Origin: Lachnospiraceae bacterium
GTDB lineage: Bacteria > Bacillota > Clostridia > Lachnospirales > Lachnospiraceae
Direction: 5' to 3'
NCBI GenBank assembly: GCA_017550425.1
Contig: JAFZPG010000104.1
Coordinates: 1 to 41,627, forward strand
DNA length: 41,627 nucleotides
Of this stretch, positions 33,867-41,627 are shown piece by piece (positions within the stretch are counted from its first letter, which is position 1; each line of letters opens with the position of its first letter). A program made the translations under genes and the position numbers. The notes under the pieces were generated by a model, which worked only from the letters and a program-made list of their open reading frames with translations, did no database searches and was not told where the DNA came from.

Positions 33867-34637
33867 TTACTTCTTCTTTCGTTTGGTCTTTTCTTTTATA
33901 TGTTCCAGTGTGTTGCGGTATTTTTCCTCGTAATTCTTCAGGTTATCGATAAAAGGCAGGTCATTGGCCAGAGAGAACAGAAAGTCGAACGGTTTCTTTC
34001 CGGTGCGCACGATGGATTTGACCTGCGCCTGGAGCAGTTCATAGCGGACAATGATCTTATGTTCCGCTGCAAACCGGCGGATGCGGACGACGATGTTCAT
34101 CGAGTAGCCGACATCGACCAGGAAAATGCCGAAGAACACGCCGACAAAGAAACTGAAGACGATGTTATTCCATAGCCAGGTGACCATATTCAACACATGC
34201 TCCTGAACGAAGAAAAAGTAGAATGCGCCGAGCACGGTCCAGTAGATCGAAAAACGAAGGCATATGATGCCGTAGATATTTCCGAAACAATCGGAATAAT
34301 CCCAGAGTTTTACGCGGAGGCCTTTGATAAAGACCATGCCGGCGACAAACTCCAGTGAAGTAAGCAAGATGCCCATCAAGATGATGGTCATGATGACTTT
34401 TCCGGGGGTATTCTCTCCTTGCAACACAGGAAGTGAAGAGATCCCGTACAGCACAATAAGACCGAATCCGTACAAAGGCAGACACGGTCCTACGAGAAAT
34501 CCCGGGTTGATCCATTTACGCTCGGGGTTCTGCTTCGAGCGAAACCGGCGGTAGAATAGCTCGATGAACCAGCCGGTAACGCTCCCTATCCCGAACAAAA
34601 AGACCAGGGTCGTTAATATGAGTTGAAATTTATCCAT
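33867..34637 (-). CDS. CmpB-family (putative ABC transporter permease) membrane protein
   Basis: A 256-aa integral membrane protein of the family annotated as putative ABC transporter permease (PF06541, CmpB type). The signature is the N-terminal helix with GSVTGWFIELFYRRF, then WINPGFLVGPCLPLYGFG, several further hydrophobic helices, and a basic C-terminal cytosolic tail ending in KEKTKRKKK. No ATP-binding or substrate-binding partner lies nearby, and a transport role is not established. It sits 10 bases before the helicase gene on the same strand. Confidence 0.82.
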   Translation of the reverse strand: MDKFQLILTTLVFLFGIGSVTGWFIELFYRRFRSKQNPERKWINPGFLVGPCLPLYGFGLIVLYGISSLPVLQGENTPGKVIMTIILMGILLTSLEFVAGMVFIKGLRVKLWDYSDCFGNIYGIICLRFSIYWTVLGAFYFFFVQEHVLNMVTWLWNNIVFSFFVGVFFGIFLVDVGYSMNIVVRIRRFAAEHKIIVRYELLQAQVKSIVRTGKKPFDFLFSLANDLPFIDNLKNYEEKYRNTLEHIKEKTKRKKK

Positions 34638-34670
34638 GACAGTCCTCGAAAGGATCCGAAGCTGAAACGC

Positions 34671-36461
34671 TTACATGCGCTCGGGAGCATCAAATCCCAA
34701 TGTCCAGATGGCTTGTTCCAGGATCTCCTTCGCGAGAAGGATAAATGCGATATAACTGCGTTTTACGGCAGCATCCTCGTTGTTGAGGATATGTGTTTCG
34801 TGATAGAATTTATTGAAACGGTTCGCCACTTCAAAGATAAACGAGCAGACACGGTGCGGTGCCAGATCCTCATACGCGCTCTGCATGAATTCGTTATAGC
34901 GTGTGAGCATCAGGTAGAGCTGGCGCTCGGAAGCATCGGTCGGAGGCAGAAGGTCGACTGCACGATCGGCAGCGGTAACCTTCGTCTTCTCGCTTGCCTC
35001 AGCCGTATCAAAATACTTCTGCAGGATCGATTTGATACGCACGATCGTGTACAGGATGTACGGTCCGGTGTTACCGTCGAAAGATGAAAACCGTTGGATA
35101 TCGAAGATGTAATCCTTCGATGCCTGGTTGGACAGGTCGCCGTATTTCAGCGCCGCGATGCTGATCTTTTCAGCCACGCTCTCATCGACCGGCTCGTCCG
35201 GATGGTTTTCCTTCATCTTCGAGATCACCTCTTCGCGGATCTCGGAGACCAGCTGCTCCAGACGCATAACGCCGCCGGTACGTGTCTTAAACGGCTTGCC
35301 GTCGGCTCCGTTCATGGTGCCGTTACCGATAAACGTAAGTTTCGTAGTCTCGGGGACAATGCCGGCCTTACGCGCACAACGGAATACCTGCGTAAAATGC
35401 ATATCCTGGCGTTTATCGACCACATAGATGATATGATCCGGATGGTAGTCATGCTCGCGCTGGGCTAATGTCGCCAGATCCGTAGTAGCATAGAGAAAAG
35501 CTCCGTCCGACTTCGTAAGCAGGATCGGCGGTATCTCCTTTGTATCGCTCTCCTCTTTTACATCCATGACAAGAGCGCCTTCGCTCTCATAAGGAAGGCC
35601 TTTCGCTTTCATATCGGCGATCATGGGCTCGATATACGGCTGGGAATCACTCTCTCCGTACCAAAGATCAAAACTTACATTCAAGTTTGCATAGCCCACC
35701 TTCAGATCGGCGATCGACATATCGATGAGTTTACGCCACAGCGCGCAATAAGCCGGATCCCCGTTCTGCAGCAGGAAAGTCGCCTGATGTGCGCGCTCAC
35801 GGAAGGTTTCATCCTCCTTGGAACGTGCGCTGGCCGTCGGATAATAGACTTCCAGATCCTTTACGGTAAAAGGAAGTTCCTCCGGGTAGGGTCCGTTATA
35901 GTTCGGATCGAAATAGCAAAGATCCGGAAATTCGTCGTGGATCTGCTCGATCACCAGTCCCATCGGCATGCCCCAGTCTCCCAGATGCGCATCACCGATG
36001 ACCTTGTTGTCAAAAAAGATATTCAGCCGTTTCAGCGCCTCTCCGATAACAGCGGGACGCATGTGGCCGATATGCAGACATTTTGCGACATTGGCGCCGC
36101 CGTAATCCAGCACGACCGTCTTCTTCGGGTCGGCGGGCTCACAGCCGTGTTTTTCCTCCGCTGCCATGCGCTTCGCATAGTCGCAGAGATATTCTGCCGT
36201 TACGTTCAGGTTAATGAAACCGGGCATAACGACTTCGACTTTCGAGAAAACATTGTCCACAGGAAGAGCGGCCACGACCTCATTTGCGATCACGGCCGGA
36301 GCCTTTTTGTACTGCTTCGCTCCTGCCATGGCGCCGTTGCACTGGAATTCGCAGAGATCCGGTCGGTTTGAAACGCTTACCTTTCCGAGCGCCGCATCGT
36401 AACCTGCTGCGGCAAATGCATCTCCAAGATATACGCTGATCTCTTCCAAAACTGTTTTCAT
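34671..36461 (-). CDS. argS: Arginyl-tRNA synthetase
   Basis: Charges tRNA-Arg. The 596-aa class I synthetase has the N-terminal Add1-type tRNA-binding domain, the HIGH motif H130-I-G-H133 in KCLHIGHMRPAVIGE, the segment DGAFLYATTDLATL, and a C-terminal DALR anticodon-binding domain. The KMSK motif is degenerate, with KTRTGGVMRL in the expected region, as is common in ArgS. It lies 12 bases downstream of glgA. Confidence 0.96.
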   Translation of the reverse strand: MKTVLEEISVYLGDAFAAAGYDAALGKVSVSNRPDLCEFQCNGAMAGAKQYKKAPAVIANEVVAALPVDNVFSKVEVVMPGFINLNVTAEYLCDYAKRMAAEEKHGCEPADPKKTVVLDYGGANVAKCLHIGHMRPAVIGEALKRLNIFFDNKVIGDAHLGDWGMPMGLVIEQIHDEFPDLCYFDPNYNGPYPEELPFTVKDLEVYYPTASARSKEDETFRERAHQATFLLQNGDPAYCALWRKLIDMSIADLKVGYANLNVSFDLWYGESDSQPYIEPMIADMKAKGLPYESEGALVMDVKEESDTKEIPPILLTKSDGAFLYATTDLATLAQREHDYHPDHIIYVVDKRQDMHFTQVFRCARKAGIVPETTKLTFIGNGTMNGADGKPFKTRTGGVMRLEQLVSEIREEVISKMKENHPDEPVDESVAEKISIAALKYGDLSNQASKDYIFDIQRFSSFDGNTGPYILYTIVRIKSILQKYFDTAEASEKTKVTAADRAVDLLPPTDASERQLYLMLTRYNEFMQSAYEDLAPHRVCSFIFEVANRFNKFYHETHILNNEDAAVKRSYIAFILLAKEILEQAIWTLGFDAPERM

Positions 36462-36473
36462 TGAACTATCTCC

Positions 36474-37958
36474 TTACTTCTTTTCGGAAGCCTTTTTCTT
36501 CGTCTTCGGCTTCTCTTCGGGTACGAGGCTTGCATAGAGTGCCTCATATTTCTTCGCGGAAGTATCCCACGAATAATCACATTCCATCGCGCGGATCACC
36601 ATTTCGTTGTACTGCTCGCGGTGACGATAATACAGGTTCTTGGCGAACTGCAGGCGGAACAACATTTCATGCGCGTTGTAGTTGGCAAACGAAAAACCGT
36701 TGCCGTTGTTGCCACCGTTCTGGAAATCGGTAACGGTGTCCTTCAGGCCGCCGGTCTCGCGTACCAGGGGCAATGTGCCGTAACGCAGGCTCATGAGCTG
36801 CGACAGACCGCAAGGCTCGAAGAGCGACGGCATCAAAAACAGGTCGCAGGCCGCATAGATGCGGTGCGAAAGATCTTCGGAATAATAGATGTTCGAAGAT
36901 ACGCGGTCCGGCTTCTGCGAAGCATGGTAGTTGAAGAGATCTTCATACTGCTTCTCTCCCGTTCCGAGAACGACGAGTTGCACGTCGTCCGTCAGGATCT
37001 CATCGATGACATGACGGATCAGGTCCAGGCCCTTCTGGGAAGTCAATCGGGAAATGATGCCGATCATGAAGACGTCGCCGTCTTCCTTCAGATGCAATTC
37101 CTTCTGAAGTGCAAGTTTATTGGCCCGCTTTCCTTCGATCGCGGTATTTATATTGTATTTTCGGGTCAATGCGTTGTCCGTTTCCGGATCGTAGACCTTA
37201 TAGTCGATACCGTTTAAGATGCCTTTAAGCTGCCCTGCTTTCGCGCGCATCAGGCCGTCCAGACCTTCACCGAAGAAGGGTTGCTGGATCTCCTGGGCAT
37301 ACGTTTCGCTGACGGTCGTGATGGCGTCTGCGTAGACCAGGCCGCCTTTTAACAGATTGCCGTTGCCATAGCATTCGAGTTTATCCGGCGTGAAGTAATA
37401 ATCGGACAGACCGGTCATGTTTTTGATCGTCGAAACATCCCAGGTCCCCTGGAACTTCAGATTATGGATCGTCATAATGGTCTTGATGCCCATGAAGAAC
37501 ATGTCGCCCTGGAACGAATCGTTCAGATAAACGGGAACCAGGCCGGCCTGCCAGTCATGGCAATGAATGATATCGGGGCGGAAACCGATCAGCGGCAGGC
37601 AGGATAGCACCTGACGTGAAAAGAAGGCAAACTTCTCGATATCTTCGTACATATTGTGGTACGGCCAGGGGCCGCCGAAATAAAACTCACTGTCGATAAA
37701 GTAGAAATGGATACCGTCGTATTCCATCTCAAGAATACCGACATACTGGTTGCGCCAGCAAAAATCGGTATAATAATGGGTCACGTATTTCATCTGAGAA
37801 GAGAACTTCTCGGGAAGGCACAAGTACTTCGGCATGATCACGCGGACATCGTATTTCTTTTTGTCGATATACTTCGGCAACGAGCCGATGACATCCGCTA
37901 AGCCTCCGGTCTTGATGAAGGGCACACACTCAGAAGCTACAAAAAGCACATTTTTCAT
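36474..37958 (-). CDS. glgA: Glycogen synthase (ADP-glucose type)
   Basis: Extends alpha-1,4-glucan chains from ADP-glucose. The 494-aa GT5 enzyme has the N-terminal ECVPFIKTGGLADVIGSLPKYI (glucosyl-acceptor and ADP-glucose binding, K16), HDWQAGLVPVY, and the C-terminal Rossmann half with ISRLTSQKGLDLI and PSLFEPCGLSQLMSLRYGTLPLVRETGGL. The ATG at 37958 is chosen because GGAGGT lies 7 to 12 bases before it; an ATG at 37985 is in frame but has no such site. The protein ends in a Lys-rich tail (KPKTKKKASEKK), unusual for GlgA. No other glg genes are adjacent. Confidence 0.95.
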   Translation of the reverse strand: MKNVLFVASECVPFIKTGGLADVIGSLPKYIDKKKYDVRVIMPKYLCLPEKFSSQMKYVTHYYTDFCWRNQYVGILEMEYDGIHFYFIDSEFYFGGPWPYHNMYEDIEKFAFFSRQVLSCLPLIGFRPDIIHCHDWQAGLVPVYLNDSFQGDMFFMGIKTIMTIHNLKFQGTWDVSTIKNMTGLSDYYFTPDKLECYGNGNLLKGGLVYADAITTVSETYAQEIQQPFFGEGLDGLMRAKAGQLKGILNGIDYKVYDPETDNALTRKYNINTAIEGKRANKLALQKELHLKEDGDVFMIGIISRLTSQKGLDLIRHVIDEILTDDVQLVVLGTGEKQYEDLFNYHASQKPDRVSSNIYYSEDLSHRIYAACDLFLMPSLFEPCGLSQLMSLRYGTLPLVRETGGLKDTVTDFQNGGNNGNGFSFANYNAHEMLFRLQFAKNLYYRHREQYNEMVIRAMECDYSWDTSAKKYEALYASLVPEEKPKTKKKASEKK

Positions 37959-38045
37959 AGGCTTACCTCCTTTTCCGAAACTCATGTTTATATCATTCTA
38001 CTATAAATCGTCGAAAAAATAAAGCCTAAAATGACAGTTGAAGCA

Positions 38046-38408
38046 TCAATTCTTCAGGATGGGGCGAAAAGTCTCGGTCACATCGGTCGCGTCTTTCCAC
38101 ATACGCTCCAGGTTGTAGAACGAACGTGCTTCATCGGAAAAAATGTGCACGAGGCAGAAGCCGTAGTCCATCAAGATCCAGGTATCACTGCCCGCTCCCT
38201 CGATGCTCTTCACGGAGCAGCCGGCTTTCGTCAGCTTCTCGTCGACATTGTCCGCCATGGCGATCATCTGGTTCTGGGAAGATGCGGATGCGATCACAAA
38301 ATAGTCCGCGATCGTGCTGATCTTCTCTATGTCGAGTATCTTGATCGCGTGCGCTTTTTTGTCATCCAGTGCATCGTATGCTATCTTTATCATTTCTTCG
38401 TAATTCAT
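38046..38408 (-). CDS. rsfS: Ribosomal silencing factor RsfS
   Basis: A 120-aa protein of the RsfS/Iojap family, which binds ribosomal protein L14 and blocks subunit joining in slow growth. Family motifs visible are KKAHAIKILDIEKISTIADYFVIASASSQNQ, the central GxDTWILMDYGFCLVHIF and the YNLERMW end. It overlaps yqeK by 4 bases and is the last gene of the obgE-side cluster. Confidence 0.95.
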   Translation of the reverse strand: MNYEEMIKIAYDALDDKKAHAIKILDIEKISTIADYFVIASASSQNQMIAMADNVDEKLTKAGCSVKSIEGAGSDTWILMDYGFCLVHIFSDEARSFYNLERMWKDATDVTETFRPILKN

Positions 38409-38998
38409 GGTTCCTCCTTGATGCCGCAGACCTGTTTGTAATAATTCCGGACTTCTGCGGTGACCGGCGATATTGCCGCCGATTTTTTATTCAGATAATC
38501 GCAGGTCTGATCTGCGACTTCGTAAACGGCCCGGTCAATGTCGCAAAAAGCGATATTTCGAAGCCTCTCCTGCACATCGGGTTTGATCTTGGTGCGGTTC
38601 GGTTCGATATAGTCGGCGATGAAAAGGATCTTATCCAAAAGATCCATGTCGACCCTGCCGGTCGTATGCCACAGGATCGCCGACAGTATCTGCGGATCCG
38701 TGACTTTATATTTCTTTTGGGCCAGCACCACGCCTGCCTTTGCATGGAGCAGGCCGGTTTCCTGGAACTTCTTATCTCCGGGATCGATGTTCCCTTCTTT
38801 ACACAGTCGCAGCATGGTTTCCACGGACAGGTGTTTCGCGCAGTCGTGCAGCAGGCCGGCGAGCAAAGCTTTGTCGACCAGTTTCGGATCGTATCGCATG
38901 GCCAGAGCCGCCGACGTATAGGCAACGCCCTCGGAATGCTCGTAACGCTCCTTCTTCAGCGCTTTCTTCAGTTCTTTACGGATCTCTGAAAGTTCCAT
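38405..38998 (-). CDS. yqeK: HD-domain hydrolase YqeK
   Basis: A 197-aa HD-family phosphohydrolase; YqeK homologues have been described as symmetrical diadenosine tetraphosphate hydrolases. The metal-binding set is visible: H in RYEHSEGVAYTSAALA, the H-D pair in GLLHDCAKHL, a further His in LLHAKAGVVLA, and WHTTGRVDMDLLDKILFIADYIEPNR. It lies between nadD and rsfS, as in B. subtilis. Confidence 0.93.
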   Translation of the reverse strand: MELSEIRKELKKALKKERYEHSEGVAYTSAALAMRYDPKLVDKALLAGLLHDCAKHLSVETMLRLCKEGNIDPGDKKFQETGLLHAKAGVVLAQKKYKVTDPQILSAILWHTTGRVDMDLLDKILFIADYIEPNRTKIKPDVQERLRNIAFCDIDRAVYEVADQTCDYLNKKSAAISPVTAEVRNYYKQVCGIKEEP

Positions 38999-39016
38999 CT
39001 TTGTAACCTCTTTCTG

Positions 39017-39649
39017 TCAATCCTGCGCCACAGCGCTTTTATACAGTCCTTTTTCCCGGATGATGTTAAGCACGGGTCCGGGCAGATACTCCAAGGCTTT
39101 TTTGCTGTTTGGATCGGTCAATGCTTCCCGTAATTCCGTGGAAGAGATATCCACCGTATCATCTTTGCGAAAGATCGTGATCTTTGCGTTAAATCTCGCT
39201 CGAAGCATGGCTGCGTGATCACGGACGAAGGTGTAATCATTGACCGTGCGATAATATACGCCGATATGCGCCAGGGAAAAGATCACTTCCGGCTCATACC
39301 AATGTTCCATATAGCAGAGCGAATCGGAACCGACCAAAAGATAAAGCCGTACTCCTCTTCCATACTCTTTCGTAAGGATGCGTAAAGTATCCGCAGTATA
39401 GGAAACGCCTTCTTTCTCCAATTCCAGACGGGAGCAGGAAAACGAAGGCTCGTCGGCAATGGCGGCTTCCACCATCTCTGCGCGCAGATCGCCGGCGGTC
39501 ATGGGGACATTTTGTTTATGCGGCGGGATGCATGCGGGCATGAAAAGAACTTCATCCAGCTTAAGGCGCCGCAATGCGGCCTTGCCGATGGCCAGATGAC
39601 CGTTATGGATCGGATTAAATGTTCCTCCCAGGATCCCGATTTTTCTCAT
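39017..39649 (-). CDS. nadD: Nicotinate-nucleotide adenylyltransferase
   Basis: Adenylates nicotinate mononucleotide in NAD synthesis. The 210-aa protein has the nucleotidyl-transferase motif GGTFNPIHNGH at residues 8-18, the PPHK segment, and the C-terminal ISSTELREAL motif. Length is normal. It sits 17 bases after yhbY and 18 bases before yqeK, in the standard Firmicutes order. Confidence 0.96.
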   Translation of the reverse strand: MRKIGILGGTFNPIHNGHLAIGKAALRRLKLDEVLFMPACIPPHKQNVPMTAGDLRAEMVEAAIADEPSFSCSRLELEKEGVSYTADTLRILTKEYGRGVRLYLLVGSDSLCYMEHWYEPEVIFSLAHIGVYYRTVNDYTFVRDHAAMLRARFNAKITIFRKDDTVDISSTELREALTDPNSKKALEYLPGPVLNIIREKGLYKSAVAQD

Positions 39650-39666
39650 GCAATGTGCCTCTGTGT

Positions 39667-39954
39667 TTATTCGTACTTTCTGTCTTTCGGATCGGCGGCC
39701 GGCTTATACAGGACGATCTTCTTTCCGATCACCTGTACCAGCGTGGAATGTGTGCGCTCCGCCAAAGTCTGCGCGATCACATTCGTGTCATCCAGACAGT
39801 TCTTTAATACATTGATCTTAATGAGTTCGCGGGCTTCGAGGGCCTCGGCAACGGCGGTCGTGATCTCCGGCGTGAGCGAACCCTTACCGATCTGGAAGAT
39901 CGGCTGCATTTTCATGGCAGCGCCTTTTAAAGCGGCGCGTTGTTTACTGGTCAT
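39667..39954 (-). CDS. yhbY: CRM-domain RNA-binding protein YhbY
   Basis: A 95-aa protein consisting of one CRM domain, linked in other bacteria to large ribosomal subunit assembly. It shows TSKQRAALKGAAMKMQPIFQIGKGSL, the ELIKINVLKN strand and the VQVIGKKIVLYKP end typical of YhbY/YqeI. It lies 12 bases downstream of obgE on the same strand. Confidence 0.94.
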   Translation of the reverse strand: MTSKQRAALKGAAMKMQPIFQIGKGSLTPEITTAVAEALEARELIKINVLKNCLDDTNVIAQTLAERTHSTLVQVIGKKIVLYKPAADPKDRKYE

Positions 39955-39966
39955 AATTTCACCTGC

Positions 39967-41253
39967 TTACTTGTAATAATCAAAAGCGAGGCCGTACATA
40001 CGGACGGTATCGCCTTCCTGAATGCCGGCTTTTTCCAGATCGTCCAGGATACCGCTTTTCTTGAGGAATTCCTGGAAGAAACCGAAGCCTTTTTCGGAAT
40101 CCAGATTGGTATAGCCGAGCATCTTCTCGATGCGGGGGCCTTCGACAACGTACTCTCCCTCGGAATTCACCTCGACGGTATACGGCAGATCTGCATTTGC
40201 ATCGTAGGTATATTCGAATTCCGGCTCGAATACGGTGACCTCCTGCGGAAGTTTCGAAAGGATCTCTTTCAGGCAGATCAAAACTTCTTTGATTCCCTTA
40301 CCGCTGACAGCTGAGATGGGAAATACACCGACCGCCTGATCGGAAAATGCTTCTTTCAGGCGCTTGATAACGTCGTCGGTCTCTTCGTCCGTAAGCGCAT
40401 CGGTCTTATTGGCCGCAATGACCCAGGGACGTTTTGCGATCTCGGGATCATAAGTTTCGAGTTCATGGCAGATGGTTTTGATATCCTCCACCGGATCCCG
40501 GCCTTCCACGCTCGCCGCATCGACGATGTGAAGGATGACCTTCGTACGCTCGATGTGACGCAGGAAGGAATGCCCCAGGCCGACGCCCTCGCTGGCGCCT
40601 TCGATCAGTCCGGGAATGTCGGCAATGATGAAACCATCGATCCCGTCGAAATCAACGACGCCGAGATGCGGGTTGATGGTCGTGAAGGGATAATCCGCGA
40701 TCTCCGGACGCGCGTTGGAAACACGTGTCAGGAAGGTGGATTTACCGACGTTCGGATAGCCGACCAGACCGACATCCGCAATAACTTTCAACTCCATCAG
40801 AAGATACAGTTCCTGTGCTTCCTGGCCCGGCTTCGCGTACTTCGGGACCTGCATGGTCGCGGTCGCATAGTGCATATTGCCCAGGCCGCCCCTGCCGCCG
40901 TGGAGCACGGTGACCCGCGTATTCTCGCCGGAGAGGTCTGCCACGATCTTACCGGAATTTTCCTCCCGCAGGACCGTACCTTCGGGTACACGAATGATAA
41001 GGTCAGCTCCGTCTCTGCCGTGGCAACGACGTTTGCCGCCCTCTTCCCCGTTTTCTGCGATATATTTACGGATGTGACGGAAATCCGTCAGACCGTTCAT
41101 ACCTTTATCCACCTGGAAAATGATATCTCCGCCCTTGCCGCCGTCGCCGCCGTCGGGACCGCCGTTTGCCACATATTTCTCTCTGCGGAAACTCACGTGG
41201 CCGTCGCCGCCTTTGCCGGAACGGACATAGATCTTAGCGCGATCTGCAAACAT
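39967..41253 (-). CDS. obgE: GTPase ObgE/CgtA
   Basis: An essential GTPase of large ribosomal subunit assembly and stress response. The 428-aa protein has the Gly-rich Obg fold (GGPDGGDGGKGG, EGTVLRE, HGGRGGLGN), the G domain with P-loop GYPNVGKST at about residues 165-173, DYPFTTINPHLG (switch I), DIPGLIEGA and AANKTDAL, and the Firmicutes C-terminal OCT domain. The ATG at 41253 is preferred over that at 41262 because GAAGGAG abuts the latter but lies 9 bases from the former, which also gives the usual MFADRAKIY start. Confidence 0.97.
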   Translation of the reverse strand: MFADRAKIYVRSGKGGDGHVSFRREKYVANGGPDGGDGGKGGDIIFQVDKGMNGLTDFRHIRKYIAENGEEGGKRRCHGRDGADLIIRVPEGTVLREENSGKIVADLSGENTRVTVLHGGRGGLGNMHYATATMQVPKYAKPGQEAQELYLLMELKVIADVGLVGYPNVGKSTFLTRVSNARPEIADYPFTTINPHLGVVDFDGIDGFIIADIPGLIEGASEGVGLGHSFLRHIERTKVILHIVDAASVEGRDPVEDIKTICHELETYDPEIAKRPWVIAANKTDALTDEETDDVIKRLKEAFSDQAVGVFPISAVSGKGIKEVLICLKEILSKLPQEVTVFEPEFEYTYDANADLPYTVEVNSEGEYVVEGPRIEKMLGYTNLDSEKGFGFFQEFLKKSGILDDLEKAGIQEGDTVRMYGLAFDYYK

Positions 41254-41276
41254 GGAATGCATCTCCTTCTATAAAA

Positions 41277-41316
41277 GAAAGCTCTAAATCATAGTTACCT
41301 AAGATCTAGAGCTTTC
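41277..41316 (-). terminator. Hairpin between rpmA and obgE, probable attenuator or terminator
   Basis: Read on the minus strand, GAAAGCTCTAGATC pairs with GATTTAGAGCTTTC across a 12-base loop, with one mismatch, and a T-rich stretch (TTTCTTTTAT) follows. It lies 20 to 60 bases before the obgE start, in the 131-base gap after rpmA. Since rpmA and obgE are usually cotranscribed, it may act as a partial terminator that lowers obgE relative to the ribosomal protein genes. Confidence 0.75.
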
Positions 41317-41323
41317 GGCCTAT

Positions 41324-41347
41324 CGAACGAAAGCACGCTCTCGTTCG
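41324..41347 (-). other. Short inverted repeat after rpmA
   Basis: CGAACGA at 41324-41330 and TCGTTCG at 41341-41347 form a 7-bp stem around a 10-base loop, directly upstream of the larger hairpin in the rpmA to obgE direction. It may be part of a structured 3' region; function unknown. Confidence 0.35.
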
Positions 41348-41384
41348 TATGTACCCGCAGGTCTTCCTGTCGGATACGCTTAAA

Positions 41385-41627
41385 TTACTCAGCTACCGGA
41401 TAAACAGAAACCTGCTTTCTGTCTCTGCCTAATCTTTCGAAACGAACTACGCCGTCAACGGTTGCGAACAATGTATCGTCGCCGCCGCGGCCAACGTTGG
41501 TTCCGGGATGAATCTTAGTGCCGCGCTGTCTGTAAAGGATGTTACCTGCCTTAACAAACTGACCATCGGCTCTCTTCGCGCCCAATCTTTTGGACTCGGA
41601 ATCTCTACCGTTCTTCGTAGAACCTAC
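41385..41627 (-). CDS. rpmA: 50S ribosomal protein L27, partial (N-terminus outside window)
   Basis: The frame is open from the window edge and reads [19 protein letters not shown], the conserved L27 region that follows the cleaved or unprocessed N-terminus, then [27 protein letters not shown] and the VSVYPVAE end. L27 contacts the peptidyl-transferase centre. Only about the first 10 to 15 residues are missing. It precedes obgE as in most Firmicutes. Confidence 0.96.
   Translation of the reverse strand, partial: VGSTKNGRDSESKRLGAKRADGQFVKAGNILYRQRGTKIHPGTNVGRGGDDTLFATVDGVVRFERLGRDRKQVSVYPVAE

Noticed and set aside
37959..38045. Promoter for glgA (TAGAAT-like element on the minus strand)
   Set aside because: The gap is AT-rich and -10-like words are frequent; no convincing -35 is seen at 16 to 18 bases.
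41324..41347. LexA SOS box
   Set aside because: CGAACGA and TCGTTCG are spaced by 10 bases, unlike the compact GAAC-N4-GTTC box, and the site lies inside a ribosomal gene operon.

Overview
The window reads as chromosomal backbone of a Clostridia bacterium, most likely from the Lachnospiraceae or a close relative. This rests on protein flavour, an Obg with the Firmicutes C-terminal domain, a low-GC Gram-positive type LexA, and gene orders such as miaB-mutS-mutL-miaA, mreCD-PBP2-minD-rodA-mgsA, (HlyD)-yggS-sepF-ylmH-lspA-rluD and rpmA-obgE-yhbY-nadD-yqeK-rsfS. No prophage, insertion sequence, CRISPR array, rRNA or tRNA was seen. The assignment is inferred from memory of gene families, not from a search.

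Layout. 1-2408 (+): the 3' end of proB, an unrecognised 400-aa protein, a DUF896 protein and 5-formyl-THF cyclo-ligase. 2421-10854 (+): a tRNA-modification and mismatch-repair operon, miaB-mutS-mutL-miaA, followed by a YnbB-type PLP enzyme. 10983-19396 (+): radC, then a cell-envelope operon (mreC, mreD, an enlarged PBP2, a MinD-like ATPase, rodA, an MgsA-like protein, a PBP-like lipoprotein). 19424-20014: a one-gene unit for a small P-loop protein with its own promoter and terminator. 20057-25714 (+): HlyD-like adaptor, yggS, sepF, ylmH, lspA, rluD and a thioesterase. 25760-27625 (-): a tyrosine recombinase and a TtcA-type tRNA thiolase. 27626-28018: the only long intergenic stretch, holding four copies of a 20-bp repeat and the glmS promoter. 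28019-30506 (+): glmS and lexA. 30560-37958 (-): a SNF2 helicase with a SWIM zinc finger, a CmpB-family membrane protein, argS and glgA. 38046-41627 (-): rsfS, yqeK, nadD, yhbY, obgE and partial rpmA.

How the genes work together. The central third builds and places the cell wall: MreC/MreD/PBP2/RodA are elongasome parts and SepF is a division part. Several usual neighbours are missing from these loci: mreB between radC and mreC, minC and minE around minD, and divIVA between ylmH and lspA. The MinD present has a charged tail where the membrane-targeting helix is expected. The last two genes of the envelope operon look like enzymes with altered catalytic residues: an MgsA-like protein with Glu and Gly in place of the catalytic Asp71 and His98 of the E. 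coli enzyme, and an S11-peptidase-like lipoprotein with all three PBP motifs degenerate.

The best candidates for something undescribed are this remodelled shape and division locus with its two possible pseudoenzymes, the 20-bp repeat cluster upstream of glmS, and the autonomous P-loop gene at 19513.
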